64,000 nucleotides of DNA from Colwellia sp. 75C3 (GCF_002836255.1 NZ_PJAU01000061.1:248001-312000); one strand, 5' to 3'. Shown: positions 26,774 to 38,199, counted from the stretch's first letter. A program made the numbers and translations. Notes: generated by a model not told the origin, from the letters alone.

Positions 26774-29166
26774 TGTTTAAAACACTGCAACAATTAATGT
26801 TAGGAACATTACGTCGTCAAATGATTGTTGGAATGACAATAATCGTGACACTAATGATGGGACTATTTGTCTGGAATACGACGCAGCGTCAACAAACAGT
26901 AAAGATTGAGCAATATAAAGACCAAGCTATTGCCATTGCTGATAGTTTAGCGACTTCGTCTGCTATTTGGGTCGCTTCGCGAGATTTTAGTGGCCTTCAA
27001 GAAATAGTTAACGGTGTATCGCATTACCCCAATTTAAGTCATGCCATGGTCTTAGGTTTACGTGGTCAAATTCAAGCGCATACTGATCCAAGTAAAGTTG
27101 GCTTATACATTAATAATCTTCCCCAAGATAACAATAATCAACTTATACAATTTTCAACTGATAGCATTGATGTTACAAAGGCCATAAGACTAACTGAACG
27201 TAAAATTGGTTGGGTTATTATCGGTTTAGATAGGAAACTTTATATTGACGAAATTACGGAAATAAAAATAAAGAGTGTTTATTATGCACTCACATCCATC
27301 TTTTTTGGTGTTTTTATAACCACTTTAGCTAGTCGTTATTTAACCCGTCGCCTATATGTTATTCAAAAGGTAGCAGATGAAGTTCAAGAAGGAGCTCACC
27401 ACCTACGTGTAAACATGCAAGGAACGGATGAAGCAGCGTTACTCGCCAAACAGTTTGATAGTATGCTCGACAGCCTAGCGCTAAGGGAAGCGCAATTATC
27501 GTCATTTTATTCACTTGATTTAGTTGGCTTAACCATTACATCGCCAGAAAAAGGTTGGATTAGTATAAACGCTTGTTTATGCACTATGTTGGAGTATTCA
27601 GAACAAGAACTGCAAAAAATGACTTGGGTTGATTTAACTCACCCTGAGGATTTAGAAGCTGATGTTGAACAGTTCACCAAATTACTAGCCAATGAAAGTG
27701 ATGGTTACAGCTTGGAAAAACGTTTTATTAGTCGAACAGGTAAAGTGATCGACACTATGTTGGTGGTACGTTGTGTTCGTAAAGACGATGGCAGTGTTGA
27801 TTATTTGGTCGCAATGGTACAAGACATCAGTCAACAAAAAGCCGATGCTATCCAAATAGAGCAACTCGCTTACTTTGATCCCTTAACTGAATTACCGAAC
27901 CGACGATTATTGCATGACAGGTTAAACCAAGCATTAGTTTTTAGTGATCGTAATCTGCACTATGGTGCCTTGTTATTTCTTGATTTGGACAATTTCAAGA
28001 CACTGAATGACACTTTAGGTCATGACATTGGTGATATGTTATTACAACAAGTTGCCAAACGATTAATTTCGATCACCCGTGAGGGTGATACGGTGACTCG
28101 CTTTGGTGGTGATGAATTTGTCATTCTATTAGAAAACTTACATAAGAATGCCGTTATTGCAGCAGCAGAGACTAAGACTATTGGAAATAAAATTTTGGCG
28201 ACGATCAACCAGCCTTATAATATTGCAGGTCATACTTATATTAGTAGTACTTGTATTGGCGCCTCATTATTTCTAGGACATCAAACAACCCCTGATGAAT
28301 TACTAAAACAAGCCGACATATCTATGTACCAGGCAAAAAAGGCAGGCCGAAATGTTTTTTGCTTTTTTGATCCTCAAATGCAGAGCACTATTACCAATAG
28401 AGTAGCACTTGAACGTGATTTACTCTACGCACTAAAACATCAACAATTCCAACTATACTATCAAGTACAAGTAGATAGCTCAAACAGACCTTTAGGTGCA
28501 GAGGCTCTGATCCGTTGGATTCATCCTGAACGTGGAATAGTGCCACCTTTTAACTTTATTCCATTAGCAGAAGATACTGGCATTATCATCGAAATAGGTA
28601 AATGGGTGATCGAAAGTGCTTGTATTCAACTTAAGCTTTGGCAGAAAAACAGTAACACTGCCGTGTTATCACTATCAATTAATGTTAGTGCAAAACAATT
28701 CCATCAAGCTGACTTTGTTAAAACAATTATAAAAATGATCGATGTCCATGATATTAATCCATCACTGCTTAAAATCGAGTTAACCGAAAGCTTGTTATTG
28801 ATAAATATAGAAGAAATTATAAATAAAATGAATTCATTAGCTGAAATGGGTATTCAATTTTCATTAGATGATTTTGGTACCGGTTATTCATCATTACAAT
28901 ACCTCAAGAAATTGCCTTTATATCAACTTAAAATTGATCAGTCATTTGTGCGTGATCTTGGTATAGATAGTAACGATAAGATTATTGTTAAGACAATAAT
29001 CTCGATGGCACATAGCTTAGGGTTAAATGTGATAGCAGAGGGTGTAGAGAATGAAGAACAGCAACAATACTTAATAAGCCAAGGATGTATTAATTTTCAA
29101 GGTTATCTCTTCAGTAAACCCGTGCCAATTAAAGAATTTGAACGCTTAATCGAAAATGATATCTAG
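26773..29166 (+). CDS. Membrane GGDEF-EAL protein with periplasmic sensor, HAMP and PAS
   Basis: 797 residues. TM1 about 16-36, a periplasmic domain of about 125 residues, TM2 about 170-190, HAMP about 192-240, PAS about 245-355, GGDEF about 365-530 and EAL about 540-790. The GGDEF site is intact (TRFGGDEF) and REGD five residues before it forms the inhibitory RxxD site. The EAL domain has GAEALIRW, NVSAKQF, ELTES, the DDFGTGYSSL loop and EGVEN, so both synthesis and breakdown of c-di-GMP are possible. The start overlaps the stop of the binding-protein gene (TAATG), so they are made together. The likely model is a binding protein docking on the periplasmic domain and setting the balance of the two activities, as described for NspS-MbaA in Vibrio; here it is inference. 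Confidence 0.93.
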   Translation: MFKTLQQLMLGTLRRQMIVGMTIIVTLMMGLFVWNTTQRQQTVKIEQYKDQAIAIADSLATSSAIWVASRDFSGLQEIVNGVSHYPNLSHAMVLGLRGQIQAHTDPSKVGLYINNLPQDNNNQLIQFSTDSIDVTKAIRLTERKIGWVIIGLDRKLYIDEITEIKIKSVYYALTSIFFGVFITTLASRYLTRRLYVIQKVADEVQEGAHHLRVNMQGTDEAALLAKQFDSMLDSLALREAQLSSFYSLDLVGLTITSPEKGWISINACLCTMLEYSEQELQKMTWVDLTHPEDLEADVEQFTKLLANESDGYSLEKRFISRTGKVIDTMLVVRCVRKDDGSVDYLVAMVQDISQQKADAIQIEQLAYFDPLTELPNRRLLHDRLNQALVFSDRNLHYGALLFLDLDNFKTLNDTLGHDIGDMLLQQVAKRLISITREGDTVTRFGGDEFVILLENLHKNAVIAAAETKTIGNKILATINQPYNIAGHTYISSTCIGASLFLGHQTTPDELLKQADISMYQAKKAGRNVFCFFDPQMQSTITNRVALERDLLYALKHQQFQLYYQVQVDSSNRPLGAEALIRWIHPERGIVPPFNFIPLAEDTGIIIEIGKWVIESACIQLKLWQKNSNTAVLSLSINVSAKQFHQADFVKTIIKMIDVHDINPSLLKIELTESLLLINIEEIINKMNSLAEMGIQFSLDDFGTGYSSLQYLKKLPLYQLKIDQSFVRDLGIDSNDKIIVKTIISMAHSLGLNVIAEGVENEEQQQYLISQGCINFQGYLFSKPVPIKEFERLIENDI

Positions 29167-29225
29167 CTATAATAATGTTAAAACCTTAACTGCCCGTGCT
29201 TTGTAATAAATAATAAATTTAAAAA

Positions 29226-29259
29226 CAAAAAACCGCAACTTAAGCAAGTAGCGGTTTTT
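29226..29259. terminator. Bidirectional rho-independent terminator
   Basis: AAAACCGC and GCGGTTTT pair, and inside them ACTT/AAGT also pairs across AAGC. The stem is preceded by A-runs and followed by T-runs, so it can stop transcripts from the GGDEF-EAL gene and from gltD. Confidence 0.85.
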
Positions 29260-29311
29260 ATGATCTGGCTTTAGGATATAACCGTCGTAGTTAATTGCTT
29301 AAGACAAGTGC

Positions 29312-30802
29312 TTAAGGCAAATAACTCTTACCCATGAGGTAACTGTCAACCTCACGTGCACAACGTCGACCTTCATCAATAGCCCAAACAATCAAACTTT
29401 GACCACGACGACCATCACCGGCAGCAAAGACACCTGGCTTACTGGTGGCAAACTTATCGTATTCTGCGGCAATGTTAGAGCGGTTGTCTTGCTCAAGACC
29501 AAATTGCTCAATCAAGCCACCTTCAGGACCCATAAAGCCCATGGCGATAAGTACGATATCGGCTGGAATAACTTTTTCACTACCCGCGACTTCTTGTGGG
29601 AACATTTGTCCTTTATCATTACGCTCCCAAGTAATATCCACCGTATGAACGGCTTTAACATTACCTTGCTCATCACTTTCAATTTTCTTAGTCATTACTA
29701 AGTATTGACGAGGATCTTGCCCTTGAATTGAAATCGCTTCTTTTTGACCATAATCAACCAACAAACGTTTTGGCCATTGTGGCCATGGATTACTATTCTC
29801 TTCACGTTTTTCTGGCGGACGTGGCATAATTTCTAGCTGAATAGCACTGCTACACTGATGACGTAATGAGGTACCAATACAATCGGTACCGGTATCACCA
29901 CCACCAATAACTACCACATTTTTACCTTGCGCATTAATGTACTGACCATCTTTATGTTCGCTATCGAGTAAGCTTTTGGTATTTGCTTTCAAGAAATCCA
30001 TAGCAAAATGAACACCGTTAAGTTCACGGCCTTCAACAGGTAAGTCGCGTGGCACGGTTGCACCGATACACAGAACTACCGAATCGAAATCTGTTTCAAG
30101 CTGTTCAACACTAATGTCAGTACCCACTTCAGTGTTAGTAACAAAAACAATGCCCTCTTCCGCTAAAATATCAACACGGCGTTGCACTAATTCCTTTTGC
30201 AATTTCATGTTTGGAATACCGTACATTAGCAAACCACCTATACGATCAGCACGCTCATAAACAGTAACCATATGACCCGCTTTATTAAGCTGTGCAGCAG
30301 CAGCTAGACCCGCAGGTCCTGAGCCAATCACAGCAACGTTCTTACCCGTACGACCTGATGGTATTTGAGCAACAACCCAACCTTCTTTGAAAGCATGATC
30401 AATAATTTCTTTTTCATGCAATTTAATAGCGACAGGATCAGCATTGATACCGAGTACACAAGCACCTTCACAAGGAGCAGGACATACTCGACCAGTAAAC
30501 TCAGGGAAGTTATTGGTTTTATGTAATAGTTCTATTGCATCTTTCCAACGACCTCGATAAATCAAGTCATTCCATTCAGGAATAACATTGTTCACAGGAC
30601 AACCAGCAACGACAGGTGCAAACTCTGACTTTGCCGACTGACAGAATGGTACACCACAGTCCATACAGCGAGAAGCTTGCTTCTCTACCTCTTTTTGTGG
30701 AATCTCTTCATATACTTCAAGCCAATCAATTAAACGTTCACCTGCATTACGTTCAGTTGGCAAGGCACGACCTACGTTGATAAACCCAGTTGGATTTCCC
30801 AT
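29312..30802 (-). CDS. gltD: Glutamate synthase [NADPH] small subunit
   Basis: 496 residues, the normal length for GltD. The N-terminal part has the cysteine clusters CMDCGVPFC and CPAPCEGAC that bind [4Fe-4S] centres; then the FAD-binding [10 protein letters not shown] and, later, the NADPH-binding GGGDTGTDC. It passes electrons from NADPH to the large subunit for the reductive transfer of glutamine's amide to 2-oxoglutarate. AGGAG lies a few bases before the ATG. It is 20 bases downstream of gltB on the same strand and ends at the two-way terminator. Confidence 0.96.
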   Translation of the reverse strand: MGNPTGFINVGRALPTERNAGERLIDWLEVYEEIPQKEVEKQASRCMDCGVPFCQSAKSEFAPVVAGCPVNNVIPEWNDLIYRGRWKDAIELLHKTNNFPEFTGRVCPAPCEGACVLGINADPVAIKLHEKEIIDHAFKEGWVVAQIPSGRTGKNVAVIGSGPAGLAAAAQLNKAGHMVTVYERADRIGGLLMYGIPNMKLQKELVQRRVDILAEEGIVFVTNTEVGTDISVEQLETDFDSVVLCIGATVPRDLPVEGRELNGVHFAMDFLKANTKSLLDSEHKDGQYINAQGKNVVVIGGGDTGTDCIGTSLRHQCSSAIQLEIMPRPPEKREENSNPWPQWPKRLLVDYGQKEAISIQGQDPRQYLVMTKKIESDEQGNVKAVHTVDITWERNDKGQMFPQEVAGSEKVIPADIVLIAMGFMGPEGGLIEQFGLEQDNRSNIAAEYDKFATSKPGVFAAGDGRRGQSLIVWAIDEGRRCAREVDSYLMGKSYLP

Positions 30803-30822
30803 AATATATTCTCCTTGGCAGC

Positions 30823-33800
30823 TTAAGCTTTTGCGCTTGCTAGTTTGTTTAAATGGATATCGAATGCTTGTACGGCAATGTCATATTCAGACTCGAATTT
30901 ACCGCTTTCGCGTACGTCATTCATGTAACCTTGCATGCGCTTGAAATCAACTGGCATTACTTTAACGAAACGTTTAACGCTGTTGTGCCAATCACTTAAT
31001 AATTCACTGGCAACATCTGAGTCTGTATCATCAAAGTGTTGAGTAATTAACGCTTTTAACTCAAGGCTTTCAGCATCACTATCAACGGTTTCTAATGAAA
31101 CCATTTCCATATTACATTTTGGTGCGAAATCATTATTCACATCAAGAATATAAGCAACACCACCAGACATACCAGCAGCAAAGTTACGACCTGTTGCGCC
31201 TAGTATGACTGCTTTACCACCGGTCATGTATTCACAACCGTGGTCACCAATACCTTCTACCACTACGGTAGCGCCTGAATTACGAACACAGAAACGTTCG
31301 CCGGCAATACCACGTATAAAGGCAGTACCAGAGGTAGCACCAAAAAAGGCGACGTTACCAATCAGAATATTATCGCGTGGCGAGAACTTAGCTTGTTTAC
31401 TTGGGTAAACAACAAGGTTTGCACCCGATAGCCCTTTACCAAAGTAATCATTAGAATCGCCTTCAAGTTCAAAACGTAAACCTTTAGCAGAGAAACAACC
31501 AAAGCTCTGACCTGCCGAGCCGTTAAACTTAACTTTGATAGTATTTTCTGGTAACCCTTTGTCTTGGTACTTTTTCGAGATTTCGTTGGAAATCATTGCG
31601 CCAATGGTTCTATCTGTATTGATAACGTCATATTCAAGCTCTACGCTTTGTTGTTTATCTAGTGCAGCTTGCGCATCTTTTATCATCTTGCGATCGATAA
31701 TGTCGTCAATCAGGTGTTTTTGGTCTATTGATTTATACAGTGTTTCATTCTCACCACATTCTTCTTTATGTAATAGCGGCGATAAATCAACACCCTTATA
31801 TTTCCAATGGTCTACATCTTCGCGTTGCTTAAGACACTGCGTTTGACCAACCATTTCCTCAATACTTCTAAAACCAAGTTCTGCCATAATCTCACGTAAC
31901 CCTTCAGCCATCATGGTAAAGAAGTTAACTAAAATATCAGCACGACCGGTGAATTTGTCACGTAAACCTTTATCTTGCGTGGCAATGCCAACTGGACAAG
32001 TATTTAAATGACACTTACGCATCATGATACAACCTTCAACAACTAAAGCTGTTGTGGCCATGCCGTATTCTTCAGCGCCAAGTAACGTAGCAATCGCTAA
32101 ATCACGTGGTGTTTTAAGTTGGCCATCCGTTTGTACAGTAATTCGGCTACGCAGTTTATTACGTACCAACGTCTGATGAGTTTCAGCCAAACCAAGTTCC
32201 CACGGTAAGCCGGTATGTTTAATTGAACTAAGTGGAGAAGCACCCGTGCCGCCATCATGACCTGCAATAAGTACCACATCAGCGTAAGCTTTAGTTACCC
32301 CCGAGGCGATAGTACCAACACCTGCTTCTGATACTAATTTCACGTTAACGCGCGCTTCACGGTTAGCATTTTTAAGATCAAAAATAAGCTGAGATAAATC
32401 TTCAATAGAGTAGATATCATGATGTGGTGGCGGTGAAATCAAACCAACACCCGGCGTAGAGCCACGTGTTTTACCAATCCATGCATCAACTTTATCACCT
32501 GGTAATTGTCCACCTTCACCGGGTTTAGCGCCCTGCGCCATTTTAATTTGTAGTTCATCTGCGTTAGCCAAATAATGACTAGTAACGCCAAAACGACCTG
32601 AAGCAACTTGCTTAATGCGCGAGTTCATTGAATCGCCATTTTCTAGTGGGGTAAAACGAATTGGATCTTCTCCACCCTCACCGCTGTTGCTCTTACCACC
32701 AATGCGATTCATGGCAATGGCTAACGTGGTGTGTGCTTCCCACGAGATTGAACCAAATGACATTGCACCTGAAGCAAAACGTTTAAAGATATTTTCTATC
32801 GGCTCAACGTCACTTAATGGAATTGAAGCACGGTCGCTACTGAGATCAAGTAAACCTCGTAGAGTAAAAGCGTCTTTACTTTGATCATCAACTGTTTTTG
32901 CGTACTGCTTGAATTGGTTAGTATCGTTACTTGCTGTTGAATGTTGCAATAAACGAATAACTGTTGGGCTAAATAAATGACGTTCGCCATCATGACGCCA
33001 CGAGTATTCACCACCTGTAGGTAATAAATTTTCAATCGCAATTCTGTTCGCTTCTGGGAAACCTTCACGATGACGTAACAGCGCTTCTTGAGCGATTTGA
33101 TCTAAGCTTAAACCTTGGATTCGACTAACCGTACCGGTAAAGTATTCATCAATTACATCAGAGTTAATACCCAATGCTTCAAAGACTTGCGCACCTAAAT
33201 ATGACTGTAATGTTGAAATACCCATTTTAGAGAAGGTTTTCAGTAAACCACTACCTACCGCTGCAGTGTACTTGGCAACAATATCTTCATCTGTTAACTT
33301 GCTGTCAAGCACGCCTTCATCACGTAAGCCATACATACTTTCTAGTGCTAAGTATGGGTTTACTGCTGCAGCGCCATAACCAATAACAGTAGCAAAATGA
33401 TGCGTTTCACGGATGTCTCCTGATTCTAAAATAATATCAGCACCTGAACGCAATTTTTCGCGAATTAAGTAATGATGAACAGCTGCTGTTGCTAATACTG
33501 ATGGAATAGCAACATGATCACTATCAACTTCACGATCACTCAAGATTAAGATTTCATAACCATCTTCAACGGCACTTTTTGCGTTAAAACAGACACGGTC
33601 AAGCGCCTTTTTAAGTGCACCAGGTCCACCGCTAGCGTTAAAAGTAATAGCAATGGTTTTTGATTGCAGATGATGATTATCAATATATTGTAATTTGCGT
33701 AATTGATCGATTGTTAATACCGGTTGTTCAATTTCAACTTTGTGACAATGCTCTGCTGTTTCATCAAGTAAGTTAAGCGACTTTCCAATATAACCACGTA

Positions 33801-35430
33801 ACGACATAACCAACTCTTCACGAATCGGATCGATTGGCGGGTTAGTTACTTGTGCGAACAACTGCTTAAAGTAATGTGATAACTGCTGTGGACGATGCGA
33901 CAATACCGCTAATGGGGTATCTGTGCCCATAGCACCTAGTGGCTCTTTAGATGTACCAACCATACCCGCAAGCACCACATTAAGGTCTTCACTGGTATAA
34001 CCAAAAGCTTTTTGCATTTTACGCAGTTCTGCCAGTGGTGGTTGAGCAATAGACGCTATTGGAACGGGTAATTTATCTAATTCAACTTTGTTATCTGCTA
34101 GCCACTTACCGTAAGGCTGAGCTGAGCTCACTTGAGCTTTAACTTCATCATCACTGATGATGCGACCTTGCTTTAAATCAGCAATGAATATTTTACCTGG
34201 CTGCAGACGACCTTTTTCAACAACAGTAGACTGATCAACACACAAGGTGCCTGTTTCAGAACCCATAACTAAGGTGCCATCTTCGGTTAACAAGTAACGA
34301 GAAGGACGTAAACCATTACGATCGAGTGTCGCGCCAATAACATTACCATCGGTAAACGATAACGAAGCTGGGCCATCCCACGGCTCCATAATACACGCAT
34401 AATATTCATAAAATGCGCGCTTAGTTGGATCCATGTCTGCTTGGGTTTGCCAAGCTTCTGGTACCATCATCATCATAACTTGCGCTAACGAACGTCCACT
34501 TAGCACTAATAACTCTATCGCCATATCAAGGTTGGCAGAATCAGAGTTATCGTTATTACAAATAGGATTCAACATTTTCAGTTCAGCATCACTAAAGTTA
34601 ACTGAGCTAAACAATGCTTCACGAGCATTCATCCAGTTGATGTTACCGCGCACTGTGTTGATTTCACCATTATGGGCGATATAACGAAATGGTTGCGCAC
34701 GACGCCAAGCTGGGAAAGTGTTTGTTGAAAAACGCGAGTGGAACATCGCCATACCAGAGATAGTACGCTCGTCTTGAAGATCAAGATAATATTCACGCAC
34801 TTGCTTGGTAGTAAACTGCCCTTTATAGACAATTTTTGTTGATGACATTGAGGTAACGTAAAACTCATCACGCTCAGTAATACCAGTAGCATTAATTTTA
34901 TGTGAGGTATATTTACGCAAAACAAATAACTTACGCTCAAACTCTTGTGCAGTTAGTTCAGCTGGTTTTGCAATAAACACTTGCTCAATGTTTGGCTCGG
35001 TATCAAATGAAGCAGCACCTAACATTGAGTTATCACCAGGGACATGACGATAACCTAATAAGGTTAAGCCTAGCTCAGTAATATTTTCGTTTAAAATGTC
35101 TCTACACGCTTCATTTTGTGCTTTGTCGCGCGGAAAGAAAATCATGCCAACGCCGTAATTTCCAGCATCTGGTAAGTTAAAGCCTAATGTTGTGGTTTCT
35201 TCACTTAAAAAGTCATGGGGAATTTGAATAAGAATACCAGCACCGTCACCACTTTTGACGTCAAAACCAGTACCACCACGATGTTCCATACAACTCAACA
35301 TGGTGAGTGCATTCTCAATAATATCGTGAGATTTTTTACCTTTAAGGTTGGCGACAAAACCAATACCACAACTGTCATGTTCAAACTCGGCGCGATAAAG
35401 GCCTTGTGATTTTTTGCTCATATTATTCAT
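30823..35430 (-). CDS. gltB: Glutamate synthase large subunit
   Basis: 1535 residues, expected for the bacterial NADPH-dependent enzyme. The class II amidotransferase nucleophile is Cys21 in [10 protein letters not shown], so about 20 residues should be cleaved off. The central and FMN synthase domains follow, with [11 protein letters not shown] and [16 protein letters not shown]. The [3Fe-4S] ligands are in [15 protein letters not shown], and the C-terminal GXGXG beta-helix domain carries [17 protein letters not shown] 35430 has AGGAAT upstream. It releases ammonia from glutamine and channels it to 2-oxoglutarate, the main ammonium assimilation route with glutamine synthetase. It is first in the gltBD operon. 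Confidence 0.97.
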   Translation of the reverse strand: MNNMSKKSQGLYRAEFEHDSCGIGFVANLKGKKSHDIIENALTMLSCMEHRGGTGFDVKSGDGAGILIQIPHDFLSEETTTLGFNLPDAGNYGVGMIFFPRDKAQNEACRDILNENITELGLTLLGYRHVPGDNSMLGAASFDTEPNIEQVFIAKPAELTAQEFERKLFVLRKYTSHKINATGITERDEFYVTSMSSTKIVYKGQFTTKQVREYYLDLQDERTISGMAMFHSRFSTNTFPAWRRAQPFRYIAHNGEINTVRGNINWMNAREALFSSVNFSDAELKMLNPICNNDNSDSANLDMAIELLVLSGRSLAQVMMMMVPEAWQTQADMDPTKRAFYEYYACIMEPWDGPASLSFTDGNVIGATLDRNGLRPSRYLLTEDGTLVMGSETGTLCVDQSTVVEKGRLQPGKIFIADLKQGRIISDDEVKAQVSSAQPYGKWLADNKVELDKLPVPIASIAQPPLAELRKMQKAFGYTSEDLNVVLAGMVGTSKEPLGAMGTDTPLAVLSHRPQQLSHYFKQLFAQVTNPPIDPIREELVMSLRGYIGKSLNLLDETAEHCHKVEIEQPVLTIDQLRKLQYIDNHHLQSKTIAITFNASGGPGALKKALDRVCFNAKSAVEDGYEILILSDREVDSDHVAIPSVLATAAVHHYLIREKLRSGADIILESGDIRETHHFATVIGYGAAAVNPYLALESMYGLRDEGVLDSKLTDEDIVAKYTAAVGSGLLKTFSKMGISTLQSYLGAQVFEALGINSDVIDEYFTGTVSRIQGLSLDQIAQEALLRHREGFPEANRIAIENLLPTGGEYSWRHDGERHLFSPTVIRLLQHSTASNDTNQFKQYAKTVDDQSKDAFTLRGLLDLSSDRASIPLSDVEPIENIFKRFASGAMSFGSISWEAHTTLAIAMNRIGGKSNSGEGGEDPIRFTPLENGDSMNSRIKQVASGRFGVTSHYLANADELQIKMAQGAKPGEGGQLPGDKVDAWIGKTRGSTPGVGLISPPPHHDIYSIEDLSQLIFDLKNANREARVNVKLVSEAGVGTIASGVTKAYADVVLIAGHDGGTGASPLSSIKHTGLPWELGLAETHQTLVRNKLRSRITVQTDGQLKTPRDLAIATLLGAEEYGMATTALVVEGCIMMRKCHLNTCPVGIATQDKGLRDKFTGRADILVNFFTMMAEGLREIMAELGFRSIEEMVGQTQCLKQREDVDHWKYKGVDLSPLLHKEECGENETLYKSIDQKHLIDDIIDRKMIKDAQAALDKQQSVELEYDVINTDRTIGAMISNEISKKYQDKGLPENTIKVKFNGSAGQSFGCFSAKGLRFELEGDSNDYFGKGLSGANLVVYPSKQAKFSPRDNILIGNVAFFGATSGTAFIRGIAGERFCVRNSGATVVVEGIGDHGCEYMTGGKAVILGATGRNFAAGMSGGVAYILDVNNDFAPKCNMEMVSLETVDSDAESLELKALITQHFDDTDSDVASELLSDWHNSVKRFVKVMPVDFKRMQGYMNDVRESGKFESEYDIAVQAFDIHLNKLASAKA

Positions 35431-36361
35431 TGTTTATTCCTATTTCATCAAACTATTTCTATTAGCTTTTGCATGCTAATTAAGCTGCTTGCTAATTAAG
35501 GCATCTATTTCTAATGCTCTAAGTGTGCGCTACTGATCCTTCAGAATATTATTAAGATTTCTTGAACATTGAACGTCAGACTTCGACTAAGTCTTTATTG
35601 GACGAACTGTTATTATTGAAAATCATTATGTAAAGCGGTCGGAAAAAGTACCTCTAAAAGGGGGCTGAGTCAAACTATTTGTGAATATATATGCTGGTTA
35701 TGTGAATATATAATAAAATATATAATTATAAAAAACTACTAGTGTTTACTCTAAAAAGCACCCTTACCCCTTTTGTACCAGCTCATTGGGGATACTTGCT
35801 ATTTTTATTGAGAATATTGCCTATTCACATAATGTATTATTTCATGGCGACTACAATTTGATAGCGTCTAACAACAATAAAGTAAAAACTCTATATTTTT
35901 AGGTAAGTTACATTCAAGATGCAAAAAATGCTACTGGTAAAAGTAGCTATTTGTTAGAAAATGATGATGAGATAGAGTGCTAAACTCTGTAAAGATTTGA
36001 ATTACCAAGTTTTCACCGACATTAAGCCATTTTTATAGACAGTTATAAATAATGAAATATTGGTAAAGAAAGCTAAATAAATTTTACAATAAATCAGTCG
36101 GGTCAAATAACAAATCAGTTTTATTAATAACTCTAGCGCATTTAAAAAACCACTAACTGACTGATATTAGTAGCAATAGCACTTGATTTCTTTTGAGTTA
36201 TTACTAAGCTGCTTCAGGAAGGCCTTAATTCCGATTAAAAATAAGATATTTTTAGTTTATAGGGTAGTGAAAATATGGGATATTAACGCCAATTAAATAA
36301 GGCTTATGGGACGGACATTACTGAGACGTCTCATAAAATACTGTTATACCAAGGAATAATT
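35431..36361. other. 930-base stretch without a recognisable gene
   Basis: Between gltB and the divergent yggL. Apart from the direct repeat at 35474-35500, I see TGTGAATATATA twice (35680 and 35701, 21 bp apart) and complementary AAAAGGGG (35656-35663) and CCCCTTTT (35766-35773) about 100 bases apart. No open frame of convincing composition is present on either strand. It is long for this gene-dense window; an sRNA or long leader cannot be excluded. Confidence 0.4.
35474..35500 (-). promoter_or_regulatory. Direct repeat upstream of gltB
   Basis: TGCTAATTAAG occurs at 35474-35484 and again at 35490-35500, 16 bp apart, about 45-70 bases before the gltB start. The position suits a regulator site or promoter region of gltBD. 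The regulator is not identifiable from sequence. Confidence 0.4.
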
Positions 36362-36694
36362 ATGCAATCTCAAAAATCTCGTAGATTAAGAAAAAAACTG
36401 TATTTAGACGAATTCGCTACCATGGGTGTTGAATTAGATTGTAATTTAAACTGCAAGGAAGAGTCTGAGTTAGAAATCATAATGAACGATTTTTACGCTT
36501 ATACTGGAACGCTAAACCTATGTATCGGCGGTGGCGGAGATTTAAGCTCTTTTGCTGGATTTATTTCTTCTCAGGAGCGTTATGGCTCTGTCACTGAAGC
36601 TGATATATCAAGTATCTCTACTTGGTTAAAAGAGCAAAGTATAATATCAGAATTTAATATTGGGGAACTTGTTGATGCCAATTATGGCATGTAA
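36362..36694 (+). CDS. yggL: YggL-family protein (DUF469)
   Basis: 110 residues. The N-terminus SRRLRKKLYLDEFATMG and the C-terminal WLKEQSIISEFNIGELVDANYG follow the YggL family, about 108 residues in E. coli, which has been reported to bind the 50S ribosomal subunit. The central GGGGDLSSFAGFISSQERYGSVTEAD matches the family's Gly-rich turn. AAGGAATAATT precedes the ATG. It stands alone and ends before a strong two-way terminator. Confidence 0.88.
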   Translation: MQSQKSRRLRKKLYLDEFATMGVELDCNLNCKEESELEIIMNDFYAYTGTLNLCIGGGGDLSSFAGFISSQERYGSVTEADISSISTWLKEQSIISEFNIGELVDANYGM

Positions 36695-36705
36695 CAAATA
36701 GAAAT

Positions 36706-36727
36706 AGGTGCCGGCTGCTCGGCACCT
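36706..36727. terminator. Hairpin terminator between convergent genes
   Basis: AGGTGCCG (36706-36713) pairs perfectly with CGGCACCT (36720-36727), six-base loop. T-rich stretches follow on both strands (ATCTTTGTT on +, ATTTCTATTTG on -). It serves yggL and the DUF6435-like gene. Confidence 0.75.
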
Positions 36728-36735
36728 AATCTTTG

Positions 36736-36915
36736 TTAGCTTTTGGCTAAACTTTCTAATGCTTGTATTTCTATCGCTATTTTTTCAGCTTCAGCGGTAA
36801 TCGACGCATAGGATCTAATATCTCCATTTCTTTGTGCCTGCATGGCTTGCTCTAGCTTGGCTTCATATCGCTTATTTAATTTTTTTACTGGATCTTTTTT
36901 AAATATTGAAAACAT
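36736..36915 (-). CDS. Small DUF6435/Lacal_2735-like protein
   Basis: About 59 residues from the second ATG (36915), reading MFSIFKKDPVKKLNKRYEAKL, then MQAQRNGDIRSYA, AEAEKIAIEIQAL. This is the pattern of the short Lacal_2735/DUF6435 family: basic N-terminus, then a predicted helical hairpin. An ATG four codons earlier (36927) is possible, but family members start at MFS. Function unknown; members are small cytoplasmic proteins. Confidence 0.7.
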   Translation of the reverse strand: MFSIFKKDPVKKLNKRYEAKLEQAMQAQRNGDIRSYASITAEAEKIAIEIQALESLAKS

Positions 36916-37027
36916 TTTAATTACCATTTAGTTGGGCATTTATCTTTATACGTTTATAGATGTATTTTAGTTTTTATTATTTGAACTTAGCCATGAAAAT
37001 ATTGCTGTATGCGATTTATTTCACTTA

Positions 37028-37333
37028 TTAGAATTTAATTTTACCGATGACTATATCCTTAAACATAACCCAGTCTGCCATCAAACTATAAAGTGGGTAT
37101 ATAAAAGTAGCAGGTCTATTTTTTTCAAATATAAAATGCCCGATCCAAGCGAAACCATAACCAATCAAGGGTATAAACCACAATAAGTGTAAGCCACCGA
37201 ACACCGCGACATAAAGAATTAACAAAAGAATAAAACAAGAGCCTACAAAATGAAGTCGGCGACATATCAGGTTAGTATGCTGACTCAAGTAAAACGGGTA
37301 AAAGTCGTAAAACTTTGTATATTTTTTTGTCAT
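37028..37333 (-). CDS. Mpo1/DUF962-family membrane protein
   Basis: 101 residues from ATG 37333, chosen for GGTGAG a few bases upstream; an ATG at 37351 is in frame. The family pattern is complete: FYPFYLSQHTNLICRRLHFVG, two membrane helices, FIPLIGYGFAWIGHFIFEKNRPATF and YPLYSLMADW. The yeast relative Mpo1 is an Fe(II) dioxygenase that shortens 2-hydroxy fatty acids, using conserved His residues; the His residues at HTN, LHF and GHF are present here. Bacterial function is not established. No operon partners are evident. Confidence 0.82.
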   Translation of the reverse strand: MTKKYTKFYDFYPFYLSQHTNLICRRLHFVGSCFILLLILYVAVFGGLHLLWFIPLIGYGFAWIGHFIFEKNRPATFIYPLYSLMADWVMFKDIVIGKIKF

Positions 37334-37465
37334 TGTACTCACCTTCAACATTTACATTGTTGGGTTAGGTAGAAAACATAAAGACGTTACTACGCATCTA
37401 AAAACTCTGATGATACATTGTGCGAAAAAAGGACAGGTAATGGTTACCTATTCCAGTATATTTTA

Positions 37466-37774
37466 TTACTGTGCACTCTTTTCATGCATTGAAATTGTGG
37501 TAACTGATTTTACTGAATATTTAAAATATTTATCTTTCACCTCAAGGTAAGATGCATCAGAGAAAAATTTATCCATCATTTCTTGGCTTGGGAAATCGAT
37601 AGTAAAAACACGATTTATCGGCTCTTCTGTTTTAGATTTCAAGACATCACTAACGATAAAGTCGAAACCGAAACTACCACCAAAAAGTTTAAGGATAGGT
37701 ATCATATTGTCACGATATTGTTGATATATTTCATCGTCAATAACTTCCAATCCCATGATTCTCTCAAAAGACAT
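37466..37774 (-). CDS. DUF1330-like dimeric alpha/beta-barrel protein
   Basis: 102 residues from ATG 37774, which has GGAGTG upstream; the longer frame to 37819 lacks a ribosome site. The order YQQYRDNMIPILKLFGGSFGFDFIVSD, then RVFTIDFPSQEMMDKFFSDASYLEVKDKY, follows the DUF1330 ferredoxin-like fold (small stress- or catabolism-related proteins). The family link is by pattern and only moderately sure. Function unknown. Confidence 0.65.
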   Translation of the reverse strand: MSFERIMGLEVIDDEIYQQYRDNMIPILKLFGGSFGFDFIVSDVLKSKTEEPINRVFTIDFPSQEMMDKFFSDASYLEVKDKYFKYSVKSVTTISMHEKSAQ

Positions 37775-37866
37775 AAACACTCCAAATTTAATGAATACAT
37801 AACGCCGTAGAAATTGCATAGTAACCTAGCGCTTAATCACTACACTGGTTAACACCTAAAGCAACG

Positions 37867-38199
37867 CTAGTGAATTGTGCGTTCTTGTAGGTCCCACATA
37901 CTTCCCTGCCAATTAGAGATTGTTCCAGCGGCTTCACAGGTGTCGCAATGCCACTCAATCATGCCAATTGATATACACCTTGCTTCTATATCGCCCTCGC
38001 AAGACAGTGCTGCTGCACGGGTATTGCATTTCAAATCAACATCAACGCGTGGTTTTTCGATATTTTCAGAAACCGATAACACAATTTTGATTAGAAAGTT
38101 GAACACTGTTTTTGCTTGTGCTGTAAGCTCGAGTTCGTTACCTTCTTCGTCCAGAAATTGTTTTAAATCCGCTTTTAACGCCATACTTTTTTCAATCAT
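37867..38199 (-). CDS. Hypothetical protein with CxxC motif
   Basis: 110 residues. The N-terminal third is helical and acidic (LKQFLDEEGNELELTAQAKTVFNFL); the C-terminal part is cysteine-containing (LKCNTRAAALSCEGDIEARC, WHCDTCEAAG) and ends WQGSMWDLQERTIH. The cysteines suggest metal binding, but the family is not recognised. A + strand frame over the same bases (37877-38209) is Ser/Thr-rich and considered a shadow. It could start at ATG 38184 (MALKADL). Confidence 0.6.
   Translation of the reverse strand: MIEKSMALKADLKQFLDEEGNELELTAQAKTVFNFLIKIVLSVSENIEKPRVDVDLKCNTRAAALSCEGDIEARCISIGMIEWHCDTCEAAGTISNWQGSMWDLQERTIH

Noticed and set aside
35680-35714. TGTGAATATATA repeats as CRP sites
   Set aside because: They are direct repeats; the inverted TCACA half is not at the correct spacing.
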